Position numbers and translations under genes: made by a program. Shown here in pieces: positions 15,997 through 24,213 of a stretch of 58,076 nucleotides of DNA. Origin of the DNA: an uncultured Chloroflexales bacterium. Its GTDB lineage: Bacteria > Chloroflexota > Chloroflexia > Chloroflexales > Chloroflexaceae. Each line of letters opens with the position of its first letter. Within the stretch, counting starts at the first letter, position 1. Where the stretch lies: contig CALGUG010000017.1 of assembly GCA_937902315.1 (NCBI GenBank), positions 1 to 58,076 on the forward strand, given 5' to 3'. Under the pieces are notes generated by a model, which was given only the letters and a program-made list of their open reading frames with translations, did not search any database and was not told the DNA's origin.

Positions 15997-16180
15997 GGCG
16001 GAGGCGTCTCTGGCCCAAAGAAGGCTTTAAGCGCGTCCGCCTTCGGCTATCAACTTCCCGCCCGCCACAAGAGGCTGCTAGCTGTGTGTGCCCAGAGGCT
16101 GCCCGATACCAAATGCTAACGTGTCCCTCTCGCAATATGTGAAAGCGAGGGGAAGATGTTGTGTGATATCTCGCGTAACA
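15997..16180 (-). repeat. Family A copy followed by a family B remnant
   Basis: GGCGGAGGCGTCTC leads to the core GCGCGTCCGCCTTCGGCTAT (16031-16050). At 16107 TACCAAATGC starts a family B-like stretch with the CCCTCTCGCAATATGTG part also seen at about 43300. No gene is seen in 15957-16241. Confidence 0.65.
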
Positions 16181-16241
16181 CGACAAACGGTTAACTGGTC
16201 TATTCTCATTTCATCTGAGCTAGGACGACAAGGAGGCGCGT

Positions 16242-17111
16242 ATGCGGTGCCGACATATCTGGTTTTGGAGCGTAGTGATATTTGTGCTGACTGCTTGCGG
16301 TAGCTCACCTGCCAGCACCAGTCAGCCCGAGCCTAGCACGAGTCTCGCGAGTGCTGCCTTGCAGGAATCAACGCCTACGCCCAGCCTTGTTGCCAGCCCT
16401 ACCCCCCTGAGCAGCCCGACGGCTAGCGCGACCATCAGCCCGCCTACGGCGACTGCAACGCCACAAGTGACCGCTAGCCCTACCAACACTGGCGATGAAC
16501 TGCTCGATCAGCCCGTGCTCGACAATACCCAGAGCTCAGACAGCAGCGCCACGCTGGTTCCGAGCGAGACCCAAAGCGTCGCTACGGCTACATCGACTGC
16601 GCCGCAGGATACTCCGCCCTCCAGCCCGACCGCTCAGCGTGTGGTCAGCAAGCAGCAAGCCGGGGCCAGCCAGCCGATTCGACTAGAGATCCCCAAGATC
16701 GAGCTCAACTATTCGCTGGTATCGGTCGGTCTCGACAAAAACAATGTGCCGATTGTGCCCGACCACGATGTGGCTTGGTATAACTTGAGCGCCCGCCCAG
16801 GCCAAGGCGATAATGTGGTGATGTGGGCCCACGTTTTGCGCTTCAAGAAAGCGCCCCACATTCCTGCTCCCTTCGCCCGAGTGCGTGAGCTTTCGATCGG
16901 CGATCAGATCTTTGTCTATACCGAAGATGGCGCGATTCACCCTTACCGTGTGAAAGAGATGGTCTACGCCACTCCCGATCAAGTTGCTTACATTCTGCCG
17001 GTTGGCAAAGAACAGCTTACCTTGGTTTCTTGTATCGGCGATAAAATTATCGTCGATGGATCGGTCGAACTCACGCATCGATTGATCACAATCGCCGAAC
17101 CCGATAACTAA
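16242..17111 (+). CDS. Lipoprotein-anchored sortase-like transpeptidase
   Basis: A 289-residue exported protein. The signal peptide ends in lipobox FVLTAC with C19 as lipidation site. Residues about 20-140 form a Ser/Thr/Pro-rich stalk. The sortase beta-barrel is at about 145-285 (RLEIPKIELNYSLVSVGLDK...). Catalytic residues are visible: H197 in VMWAHV, C264 in LTLVSCIG and R280 in LTHRLI. Sortases usually have a membrane helix instead of a lipid anchor, which makes this form unusual. It could attach or crosslink surface proteins; no substrate with a sorting motif is evident in the window. A strong AAGGAGG precedes the ATG, and a terminator follows the gene. Confidence 0.8.
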   Translation: MRCRHIWFWSVVIFVLTACGSSPASTSQPEPSTSLASAALQESTPTPSLVASPTPLSSPTASATISPPTATATPQVTASPTNTGDELLDQPVLDNTQSSDSSATLVPSETQSVATATSTAPQDTPPSSPTAQRVVSKQQAGASQPIRLEIPKIELNYSLVSVGLDKNNVPIVPDHDVAWYNLSARPGQGDNVVMWAHVLRFKKAPHIPAPFARVRELSIGDQIFVYTEDGAIHPYRVKEMVYATPDQVAYILPVGKEQLTLVSCIGDKIIVDGSVELTHRLITIAEPDN

Positions 17112-17160
17112 ACCTTTCGCTGCTTAGAAGTCGGTGTTTTGTAACAGTTTTTTCAAAGAC

Positions 17161-17204
17161 AGAGCGCGGCCTTCGAGCAGCTTTTCGGAGGCCGCGCTCT
17201 TTTA
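17161..17204 (+). terminator. Intrinsic terminator after the sortase
   Basis: AGAGCGCGGCCT and AGGCCGCGCTCT form a perfect 12-bp stem followed by TTT. Confidence 0.9.
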
Positions 17205-17234
17205 TAGCTAGTTTCCGCTTATAAGGTTCACATG

Positions 17235-17370
17235 TTGTATCGTTTCATTGTGGGGTAGCCTTTCCATACACAGCGATACGCCCCTTTGTGGCGGGCAGGA
17301 TGTTGGTAGCCGAAGGCGGACGCGCTAAGGACCTTCTTTGGGGGAGGGACTATACCGCCAGAAGGCTGAA
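17235..17370 (+). repeat. Family A repeat, the most complete solo copy
   Basis: Runs from ATCGTTTCATTGTGGGG through CTTTGTGGCGGGCAGG and GTAGCCGAAGGCGGACGCGC to ACCGCCAGAAGGCTGAA. The left half matches 5780-5860 closely, which allows the boundaries of the interrupted copy there to be recognised. Confidence 0.75.
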
Positions 17371-17453
17371 TTTAACAAGGAGCTTTGCGATAACCTAATC
17401 GGATCTGTTGAGAGGCTTGTTTCCGCTAACGTGATGCTATGTTGAGAGGCTTT

Positions 17454-18293
17454 ATGCTAACTGAGAGTTTGCATCATTGGCTTTCACCGATGATGTTTAT
17501 ACGTCTTCGTCAGCTTCGCTATGCTCCTCTTGAACTGGTTGATCGCTTAACAGGCCGCTACGAACCACTGCTACCGCCCCGTTGGCTACACTTTGTCGGA
17601 GCAGGCGATTTTCGCACGGTTGGTGAACGTTTTTTGGGCTATTTTCGTGAGATCGGCGGCTTACAGCCGCATGAATCGGTTCTCGATGTCGGCTGTGGTG
17701 TGGGGCGCATGGCGCTTCCGTTAACTCGCTATCTGCTCCCTCGGGCTAGCTATCGCGGCTTCGATATCGTCAAACCCGCCATCGATTGGTGTCAGGCTCG
17801 CATCAGCCCTTGTTACCCCAACTTTCAATTTGTGCATGCCAATATTCAAAATGATGAGTATAATCCTCGTGGGCACGATCGGGCCGAACACTATCACTTC
17901 CCCTATGACGACGCGAGTTTCGATTTTATCTTTCTGACCTCGGTCTTTACCCATATGTTGCCAGCTGGAATGCGCAACTATCTTGGTGAGATGAAACGTG
18001 TCTTGCGCCCCAATGGGCGTATTTTTGTCACGGCCTTTCTGCTCGACGAGATCAGCATCGCCCATATGAACAGCGAGGCCAGCTTGTTTCATTTCAAAGA
18101 TAGCGGCAAAGGTTACTGGACGACCCATCTGCAGCGCCCCGAAGCCGCGACCGCCTATACGCTCGCTGCGCTGCGTGCTATGGTTGAGGACGCGGGTTTG
18201 CGGATCATCGAGCCGATCCATTGGGGAAATTGGTCGAGTCGGTCTGCTTCTGTCGAAGGTCAAGATATTCTTCTGTTAACGCATGCGGCGTAA
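17454..18293 (+). CDS. Class I SAM-dependent methyltransferase
   Basis: A roughly 279-residue methyltransferase. The SAM-binding motif VLDVGCGVGRMALPL is about 76-90 from this start, with GFDIVKPAIDWC as the following acidic loop. FDFIFLTSVFTHMLPAG and MKRVLRPNGRIFVTAFLL are typical motifs IV and VI of the Methyltransf_11/25 group; the substrate is unknown. The ATG at 17454 has GAGAGG four bases upstream; ATG 17439 would add five residues without a better site. Its stop overlaps the start region of the next reading frame, and the Cys/Met PLP enzyme follows after 19 bases, so the two may be cotranscribed. Confidence 0.75.
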   Translation: MLTESLHHWLSPMMFIRLRQLRYAPLELVDRLTGRYEPLLPPRWLHFVGAGDFRTVGERFLGYFREIGGLQPHESVLDVGCGVGRMALPLTRYLLPRASYRGFDIVKPAIDWCQARISPCYPNFQFVHANIQNDEYNPRGHDRAEHYHFPYDDASFDFIFLTSVFTHMLPAGMRNYLGEMKRVLRPNGRIFVTAFLLDEISIAHMNSEASLFHFKDSGKGYWTTHLQRPEAATAYTLAALRAMVEDAGLRIIEPIHWGNWSSRSASVEGQDILLLTHAA

Positions 18294-18312
18294 CGCCGTG
18301 AAGGGAACCACT

Positions 18313-19437
18313 ATGCGTCTAGAAACGCTCGCTATTCACGCCGATGAAGGCCAAGACCCGCATACTGGCGCGGTTGTACCACCGATCACCCTTTCGACCA
18401 CCTTTTTGCGAGCCGAAGATGGCTCGTATCCATCGGGCAATGTGTATACCCGCGCGGGTAACCCCAATCGCAATGGCCTAGAGCGCACTTTGGCCGCTCT
18501 GGAAGGCGGTGCCGCCGCCGCCGCGTTCGCCTCGGGCCAAGCGGCCTCTTATGCTATCTTCCAAACCTTGCAACCCGGCGATCATGTGATCGCTCCGGCG
18601 GTCGCTTACCACGGCACGCTCTCGAGTCTGCGCGATGTGCTCTCGCGCTGGCAGCTCGAATTCAGCTTGGTCGATATGTCGAACCCCGACGCTGTTCGGG
18701 CCGCTCTACGCCCCAACACCCGTATGATCTTCGGCGAAACGCCCGCCAACCCTATGCTAACGATCTGCGATCTCGAGGCGATCACCGAGATCGGCCATCA
18801 GCACGGCGCTCTGGTGGTGGTCGATAACACTTGGGCGACCCCAGTGGCCCAGAATCCCTTCCAATACGGCGTCGATCTAGTCATGCACTCGACCACCAAG
18901 TATATCGGCGGTCATAGCGATGTCTTGGGCGGCGCGGTCATCGCCCGCGAAGCGAACGAGCTGTTTGAGCGCATCCGCCTGATCCAATCGATCGGCGGCG
19001 GCGTTCCCTCGCCCTTCGACTGCTGGCTCTTGCTGCGCGGCATTCGCACCCTGCCCTACCGTGTGCGCGCCCATAGCGAAAATGCCATCAAGGTCGCTCA
19101 GTTCCTCTACGACCACCCCATGATCGAGCGGGTGCTTTATCCGGGCTTGCCCGATCACCCGGGCCACGAGATCGCGGCGCGCCAGATGCGCTACTTCGGC
19201 GGTATGCTCTCGTGCCAAGTGGTGGGCGGCCCCGAAAACGCTCGCCGCGTGGCATCGCGCACCAAGCTGTTCGCCCAAGCCACCAGTTTGGGCGGCACCG
19301 AAAGCCTGATCGAGCATCGCGCCTCGGTTGAAGGCCCGTATACCACAACGCCCCACAATCTGCTGCGCATTTCGGTCGGTCTCGAACACCCCGACGATCT
19401 GATTGAGGATCTAGCAGCTGCGCTAGCCACCATCTAG
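18313..19437 (+). CDS. Cys/Met metabolism PLP-dependent enzyme (cystathionine gamma-synthase/lyase family)
   Basis: A 374-residue fold-type I PLP enzyme of trans-sulfuration: cystathionine gamma-synthase, cystathionine gamma-lyase, O-acetylhomoserine sulfhydrylase or methionine gamma-lyase. The PLP lysine is K196 in HSTTKYIGGHSD, the pyridine-nitrogen aspartate is D171 in VVDNTWATP, and the cofactor-phosphate region is SGQAA (74-78) with YTRAGNPN near the N-terminus. Members of this family are not reliably separated by eye. A GAAGGGA ribosome binding site precedes ATG 18313; an upstream in-frame ATG at 18283 overlaps the previous gene and lacks such a site. Confidence 0.85.
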   Translation: MRLETLAIHADEGQDPHTGAVVPPITLSTTFLRAEDGSYPSGNVYTRAGNPNRNGLERTLAALEGGAAAAAFASGQAASYAIFQTLQPGDHVIAPAVAYHGTLSSLRDVLSRWQLEFSLVDMSNPDAVRAALRPNTRMIFGETPANPMLTICDLEAITEIGHQHGALVVVDNTWATPVAQNPFQYGVDLVMHSTTKYIGGHSDVLGGAVIAREANELFERIRLIQSIGGGVPSPFDCWLLLRGIRTLPYRVRAHSENAIKVAQFLYDHPMIERVLYPGLPDHPGHEIAARQMRYFGGMLSCQVVGGPENARRVASRTKLFAQATSLGGTESLIEHRASVEGPYTTTPHNLLRISVGLEHPDDLIEDLAAALATI

Positions 19438-19450
19438 CTGCCCTAAACAG

Positions 19451-19489
19451 AGCGAGATCCCAAATTAAAGTTCGGGATCTCGCTTTTTT
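19451..19489 (+). terminator. Intrinsic terminator after the PLP enzyme
   Basis: AGCGAGATCCC and GGGATCTCGCT form an 11-bp stem, then TTTTTT. Confidence 0.92.
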
Positions 19490-19616
19490 CATGGTAGCTG
19501 GCGATAGACAATCCGCTTGCAGAGTTTAGCGCTCTAGCGGCGTGCTCTTCATCGCAAAGAGGCTTTGAGCATAACGCCAGAGGACTAAATGAGTTAGAGG
19601 ATCCGTTATAAGCCAA

Positions 19617-19642
19617 AAAAGGCGTCCTTTGCGACGCCTTTT
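19617..19642 (-). terminator. Terminator of the DNA glycosylase gene
   Basis: AAAAGGCGTC and GACGCCTTTT form a stem with T-rich flanks on both strands. It lies 25 bases beyond the stop of the minus-strand gene and may act in both directions. Confidence 0.85.
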
Positions 19643-19666
19643 GTGCTGATTGATGAGGTGAGCTGG

Positions 19667-20299
19667 TTATTGGATCGGGGTATTATTGAGGCTGCGCCAA
19701 AGATACCAGGTCGCCATAGTGCGGTACGGTCTCCAAGGCTCGGCGATGCTGCGGATCTGGGCGGCTTTGGGCAGCTCTTCGAGAGCGTAGAGGCGCTGGA
19801 CGGCTTGGCGTAGCCCTAAGTCGGCCACCGGCAAGACATCGGGCCGCCCCAACGAAAAGATCAAATACATCTCGGCCGTCCAGCGCCCGATACCCTTGAC
19901 CTGCACCAATTGGGCGATCACGCTCTCGTCGTCGAGCTGGGCGAGCCGATCGAGATCGAGTTTGCCGCTCGCAACGTGGCTGGCAAGATCGAGGATATAG
20001 CTGGCCTTTTGGTTCGAGACGCCGAGCGCACGCAGGCTCTCGGGCGTGCAAGCCAACACCGTTTCGGGGCGTAGCTCGCCCACATGCGCGACAATCCGCT
20101 TCATAATCGCGTTGGCGGCCTTGACCGAGATCTGTTGCGAAACGATAGCGTCGATCAGGGTGGCGAAACCGTGCCCCTCGCGCTGTAACTGAAAAGCGCC
20201 GATGTTGGTGATCAGCTCGGCAAGCCGAGGGTCTGCCGCACAGAGGTGGTTTTGGGCGCGGGCGATCTCTTCGCTCTGTTCAAAAGGCGAAACAATCAT
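19667..20299 (-). CDS. DNA-3-methyladenine glycosylase, AlkA-like (HhH-GPD)
   Basis: Base-excision repair enzyme that removes alkylated purines. The 210-residue protein is an HhH-GPD glycosylase without the N-terminal TBP-like domain of E. coli AlkA. The characteristic AIVSQQISVKAANAI helix is at 51-65, the helix-hairpin-helix LVQVKGIGRWTAEMYL at about 131-146, and the catalytic aspartate D160 in VLPVADLGLR. There is no 4Fe-4S cysteine cluster, which separates it from the Nth/MutY types. The frame opens further upstream, but ATG 20299 follows AGAGAGG with good spacing. Confidence 0.88.
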   Translation of the reverse strand: MIVSPFEQSEEIARAQNHLCAADPRLAELITNIGAFQLQREGHGFATLIDAIVSQQISVKAANAIMKRIVAHVGELRPETVLACTPESLRALGVSNQKASYILDLASHVASGKLDLDRLAQLDDESVIAQLVQVKGIGRWTAEMYLIFSLGRPDVLPVADLGLRQAVQRLYALEELPKAAQIRSIAEPWRPYRTMATWYLWRSLNNTPIQ

Positions 20300-20504
20300 T
20301 ACAAACCTCTCTTGCTCTTTCGGGCTGCGCTCTACTCGCGCCCTGTACAGTGGCTCCATACACACGCTTAGATTAGCACGTCTATTCTACTATAGAAGGG
20401 CTGGTTATGCAGGTTTGTTCGACGCCATGTAGTACAATAGCGAGAGAGCTTGTTGGCTGTGGAGGTGTTAAAAGCATGGTCTATCTGCGCTCGAATGCTA
20501 AGAG

Positions 20505-20533
20505 TTGGCCTATCTCTTGGAGTGTGGTACTAT
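20505..20533 (+). promoter_or_regulatory. Candidate promoter of the PH-domain protein
   Basis: TTGGCC, 17-base spacer, TACTAT, about 40 bases before the ATG at 20574. Confidence 0.45.
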
Positions 20534-20573
20534 GCCTTTAATCCGTTCAAGCTGCTGAACGAGGAGATAAACG

Positions 20574-22046
20574 ATGTCTAGGTCGACACAATCTATCCCT
20601 TTCGATATCACGCTTGATGTTGATGAGCAGATCGAGCACGTCGCCTATTGCCATTGGATCGCCTTGCTTTATAAATGGCTGATACCAAGTGTGTTGATTC
20701 TATTATCGATGGCCTTTGTCGTTTATCGTTGGGTCGGCGGCCACTTCTTTGTTTGGGGCAGCGCCGCTCGCGGTTTAATCGACTCGTTCAATATTATTTT
20801 GATCGCAGCGATTGTGATCAGCAGCATCGCCCTTGTTATTAATTATCGCGCCAAAAAGCGCATTTCAAGCTGGATAGCTACGGTAAGTCTGCTTGTAAGC
20901 GGCGCGCTTTTGGCTTTTCGCTATCAAGGTGGTCGTATTCTTGTGATCAATCCCTTTGAGCCTGCTGGCCTTGATACGATCAATCTCATAGCGATTTTGT
21001 TTATCGTTTGTTTGGTTTTGGTCTGTGTCTATATTTGGGCCGATTGGCGCAACGATATGTTGATTTTGACCAATAAGCGCCTGATTCACGATAAACACGA
21101 TCTTTTTCATCGCCATACCCAAGACCAGATCGCGATCGATAAGATCGAAAGTGCCAGCGCTGTTGCCAAGACCTACCTAACCTATTGGCTCGACTACGGT
21201 ATGGTTATCATTCAGGCTCGTACTGCCGGAAGGCGCATCTCGGTTAATATGGTCGCAAAGCCAAAAGAACTCACCGGAAAGATCGGTGCTAAGGTTGGAG
21301 CGATCAATGAAACGCGCACCCAAAGGCACTACGACGAGATGATCGATAAGCACGTCTACAACGACAAGATCCATACTCCGCCGCCTCATTTAGAGCTGCG
21401 CGTTCGCCACGCCCCCAAGTGGCTGAACTGGCTCTTTTTTGATAACCCCGAGATCAACGATGAAAAGGGTGAAGTGGTTTGGTATACTCACTGGCTGTTT
21501 GTCTTCGCCTCGGTCTTTTGGCCCGCCTTGATTTTTATTGTCGGTGTTGTGCTGCTTATTATCAGCATTCAAACCACCTTCCAAATGGGGATCTGGGCTT
21601 TGCTAGCGGGCGTGATGCTCTTTACTGTCTGTGGGGTGTGGGGCACTTGGCGTTATAAAGATACAACCGACGACTATCTACAATTGACTCCAGATAATTT
21701 GGTTAAAGTCGATAAATTGCCCTTTGGCCCCGAGGCTCGTCGTTCGGCGAGTTTAGGAGCTATTCGCAATATCTCGCACCGCTCGAGCTTTGTTGGGCGA
21801 GTGCTTGGTTATGGAACGGTCGAGATCCAGACGGCTGGCTCCGATACCCCGCTTCTGATTCACGCCGTGCCCGATCCACGCGAAGTGATTGGCACGATTC
21901 AGGAATATATGGCAGAATATCGTGCCCGTGAACGTGAACGCAACCTAAGCGATACGCTCGCCTTGATGCACCACTTTCACGCGGCTCAATTAAGCCACGA
22001 TGAGCTTTTTGATGATGATGCAGCCGCACCTCAGGCTGTCTCATAG
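20574..22046 (+). CDS. Multi-pass membrane protein with two bacterial PH-like domains
   Basis: A 490-residue membrane protein. About four helices lie in the first 165 residues (near 33-50, 65-85, 97-113 and 140-157), followed by a PH-like domain starting DMLILTNKRLIHDKHDLF (about 162-240). Two further helices are at about 305-345, then a second PH-like domain (about 360-455; DDYLQLTPDNLVKVDKLPFG and GTVEIQTAG). The arrangement is that of YdbS/YdbT-like bPH_2 membrane proteins with the module duplicated; their function is unknown. A GAGGAG ribosome binding site precedes the ATG. Threonine aldolase follows downstream, with a duplicated start region between. Confidence 0.75.
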   Translation: MSRSTQSIPFDITLDVDEQIEHVAYCHWIALLYKWLIPSVLILLSMAFVVYRWVGGHFFVWGSAARGLIDSFNIILIAAIVISSIALVINYRAKKRISSWIATVSLLVSGALLAFRYQGGRILVINPFEPAGLDTINLIAILFIVCLVLVCVYIWADWRNDMLILTNKRLIHDKHDLFHRHTQDQIAIDKIESASAVAKTYLTYWLDYGMVIIQARTAGRRISVNMVAKPKELTGKIGAKVGAINETRTQRHYDEMIDKHVYNDKIHTPPPHLELRVRHAPKWLNWLFFDNPEINDEKGEVVWYTHWLFVFASVFWPALIFIVGVVLLIISIQTTFQMGIWALLAGVMLFTVCGVWGTWRYKDTTDDYLQLTPDNLVKVDKLPFGPEARRSASLGAIRNISHRSSFVGRVLGYGTVEIQTAGSDTPLLIHAVPDPREVIGTIQEYMAEYRARERERNLSDTLALMHHFHAAQLSHDELFDDDAAAPQAVS

Positions 22047-22085
22047 GTGCGCATCGTGTTTGGATACAACATAGGGGCATTTGCC

Positions 22086-22197
22086 CTTGCAATAGGAGCT
22101 AACTTCCATGTCTTTTATCGACCGGCTGGCCCAGTCGTCGACCACTAACAAGCCGAATTCTTGCAATAGGAGCTAACTTCCATGTCTTTTATCGACC
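22086..22197 (+). repeat. 38-bp direct duplication of the threonine aldolase start region
   Basis: Positions 22086-22123 and 22160-22197 are identical over 38 bases, including the AGGAG ribosome binding site, the ATG and the first five codons. The offset is 74 bases. Confidence 0.95.
22108..22176 (+). CDS. 22-codon upstream ORF from the duplicated start
   Basis: The first copy of the duplication carries its own ribosome binding site and ATG. It begins MSFID like threonine aldolase, then diverges (RLAQSSTTNKP) and stops at TAA 22174-22176, inside the ribosome binding site of the true gene. The 74-base offset puts it out of frame. It is expected to be translated, perhaps coupling to or reducing expression of threonine aldolase; no function of the peptide is implied. 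Confidence 0.5.
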   Translation: MSFIDRLAQSSTTNKPNSCNRS

Positions 22198-23228
22198 TAC
22201 GCAGTGATACGGTAACTCTCCCAAGCCCTGCCATGCGCGAAGCGATCGCGACGGCGGGGCTTGGTGATGATGTATATGGTGAAGATCCGACGGTCAACCG
22301 TTTGGAGGAATTGGCCGCCGAACGTGTTGGCAAAGAGGCGGCCCTGCTGGTTTCGAGTGGCACCATGGGCAATCTGCTCGCCCTTATGGCTCATTGTGAT
22401 CGCGGACAGCACGCGGTACTCGGCAACCAGTGCCACATCTATCGCTACGAAGCGGGTGGCGGCTCGACTTTGGGCGGTATCGTCTATGTGCCGGTGACCA
22501 CTCTGCCCGATGGACGTCTCGATCTGGAGGAAGTGCGCCAAGAGCTGCCCTACACCACTGATCCCCACCGTTCGTTGCCGGGTGTTGTCTGTATCGAAAA
22601 CACCCATAACCGCTGCGGTGGCACCGTTTTGCCGCTCGACTATATGCAAGAGCTGCATAACCTGACTCGTGAATACAACGTGCCGCTACATATGGACGGT
22701 GCTCGTATGTTTAACGCCGCCGTGGCCTTGGGCGTCGATATCAAAGTCTTGACGAGCCATGTCGACACGGTGCAGTTCTGTCTCTCGAAGGGCCTGTCGG
22801 CTCCGATCGGCTCGATGTTGGCTGGTCCGAAGGACTTTATCGCCAAGGCTCGTCGCCTGCGCAAGATGGTCGGCGGCGGTATGCGCCAAGCTGGTATCAT
22901 CGCGGCGGCGGGCATCGTGGCCCTCAACGAGATGGTTGAACGCCTTGAGGATGACCACGCCAACGCTCGCGTCTTGGCCGAGGGCATCGCCGATCTGCCG
23001 GGCGTCAAGCTCGATCTGGCTCGCGTCCAGACCAATATCGTGATCTTCGAGTTGACCGAAGAGGCTAAGCTGCCCTCTCCCAGCGCCTTTATCGAAGCCA
23101 TGCGCGCCGAAGGCGTGTTGGTGAGCGCTATGGGCGGTCGTCTTGTGCGCTTCGTGACCCACTACGGCATCGAGCGCGAGCATGTCGAGGCCGCGATCAA
23201 GGCCGCTCGCAAGGTCTTGAGCAACTAA
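22182..23228 (+). CDS. ltaE: Low-specificity L-threonine aldolase
   Basis: Cleaves L-threonine or L-allo-threonine to glycine and acetaldehyde with PLP, feeding glycine to one-carbon metabolism. The 348-residue protein has the family N-terminus IDLRSDTVTLPS, DDVYGEDPTVNRLE, and SSGTMGNLLALM. The PLP site includes D172 and R175 in LHMDGARMFNA and the lysine K203 in FCLSKGLSAPIGS. The length is normal and all core motifs are intact. The ribosome binding site AGGAG (22168-22172) is the second copy of a duplicated segment. A strong terminator follows, so this is a single-gene or two-gene unit. Confidence 0.92.
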   Translation: MSFIDLRSDTVTLPSPAMREAIATAGLGDDVYGEDPTVNRLEELAAERVGKEAALLVSSGTMGNLLALMAHCDRGQHAVLGNQCHIYRYEAGGGSTLGGIVYVPVTTLPDGRLDLEEVRQELPYTTDPHRSLPGVVCIENTHNRCGGTVLPLDYMQELHNLTREYNVPLHMDGARMFNAAVALGVDIKVLTSHVDTVQFCLSKGLSAPIGSMLAGPKDFIAKARRLRKMVGGGMRQAGIIAAAGIVALNEMVERLEDDHANARVLAEGIADLPGVKLDLARVQTNIVIFELTEEAKLPSPSAFIEAMRAEGVLVSAMGGRLVRFVTHYGIEREHVEAAIKAARKVLSN

Positions 23229-23253
23229 CCACCCGCCTTTTTGCAATCACTTA

Positions 23254-23287
23254 CTGGACGCTTCGTACAGAAGCGTCCAGTCTTTTT
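23254..23287 (+). terminator. Intrinsic terminator of ltaE
   Basis: CTGGACGCTTC and GAAGCGTCCAG form an 11-bp stem with a GTACA loop, then TCTTTTT. Confidence 0.92.
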
Positions 23288-23317
23288 GGTGGTATACTCC
23301 CCACATCTAGCCCTATG

Positions 23318-23433
23318 TATGCCGAATCCCTTTACAAGCTTGTCCTCTTGCAACGTGGAACAACGCAATACTACTCAACAGTAATGGTCAAGTTCCACTC
23401 TGCCGAAGGCCAAAAAAGGATTTGGTAAGAGAT
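23318..23433 (-). repeat. Family B repeat
   Basis: Contains AAGTTCCACTCTGCCGAAGG, with GGATTTGGTA at the right end and a degenerate left end (GCCGAATCCCTTTAC). It sits just upstream of the SGNH hydrolase ribosome binding site. Confidence 0.75.
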
Positions 23434-23467
23434 CCAAAGCGCGTTTAGGCTTTACAAAGGAGTTCCC

Positions 23468-24097
23468 GTGCGTTTTGAAACAAACCAGAAGATCGTCTTT
23501 ATCGGCGACAGCATCACCGACTGCGGCCGTCGCGATGCAGCTGCGCCCTATGGCAACGGCTATGTGAGCCTGTTGCGCAGCCTCTTGCTGGCTCGTTACC
23601 CCGAGCGCAGCCTGACCATCGTCAACAAGGGCATCAGCGGCAATACGACCCGCGATCTGCTCGGGCGCTGGCAGCAAGATGTTATCGACGAGCAGCCCGA
23701 CTGGCTCTCGATTATGATCGGCATCAACGATGTGTGGCGCACCTACGATCGAGGCGGTGTCGGTGCGGTCGCCTACGACGACTACGTCGCCAATCTACGC
23801 AACCTGATCGAGCAGACCAAAGCCAAGACCTCCGCTCGCCTGATTTTGGCCGAGCCCTATATGATCGAGCCCGATTTGAGCGTGCCTATGCGCCGCCAGA
23901 TGGATCAGTATGGCGCCGCGGTTCGCCAGCTCGCCGCCGAATACGGCACGCTGCTTGTGCGTACCCAAGCCGCTTTCGATACCGCTTTGCGGCACACTCC
24001 TGACAGCGCTTGGGCCGACGACAAGATTCACCCCAACCAGCCCGGCCATATGATCATCGCGTTGGAATACGCTCGCGTGCTCGCTTTCGAGCTCTAA
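23468..24097 (+). CDS. SGNH/GDSL-family hydrolase
   Basis: A 209-residue lipase/esterase-like hydrolase, probably cytoplasmic as no signal peptide is visible. The four SGNH blocks are present: FIGDSITDCG with nucleophile S15 (block I), the glycine in NKGISGNTT (block II), GINDVW (block III) and the DDKIHPN dyad with Asp and His near residue 178-181 (block V). The family acts on acyl or acetyl esters of lipids and carbohydrates, so the substrate is open. Translation starts at GTG 23468, seven bases after AAAGGAG. It is convergent with an MFS transporter. Confidence 0.85.
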   Translation: MRFETNQKIVFIGDSITDCGRRDAAAPYGNGYVSLLRSLLLARYPERSLTIVNKGISGNTTRDLLGRWQQDVIDEQPDWLSIMIGINDVWRTYDRGGVGAVAYDDYVANLRNLIEQTKAKTSARLILAEPYMIEPDLSVPMRRQMDQYGAAVRQLAAEYGTLLVRTQAAFDTALRHTPDSAWADDKIHPNQPGHMIIALEYARVLAFEL

Positions 24098-24110
24098 TCC
24101 CTCCCACAAC

Positions 24111-24140
24111 AGAAGCCTAAGTCCTGCGACTTAGGCTTCT
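24111..24140 (+). terminator. Terminator after the SGNH hydrolase
   Basis: AGAAGCCTAAGTC and GACTTAGGCTTCT form a perfect 13-bp stem with loop CTGC; the following ATCATTT is only weakly T-rich. Confidence 0.8.
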
Positions 24141-24147
24141 ATCATTT

Positions 24148-24206
24148 GGCGGCGAGGCTTCTAGCTCCCATTCGGCTTCTAGCGCGTCCGCCTACGGCTA
24201 CAAGCG
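24148..24206 (-). repeat. Family A repeat, half element
   Basis: GGCGGCGAGGCTTCT, then CCCATTCGGCTTCTAGCGCG and TCCGCCTACGGCTAC. It ends 8 bases before the MFS stop codon. Confidence 0.75.
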
Positions 24207-24213
24207 GCTTAAC

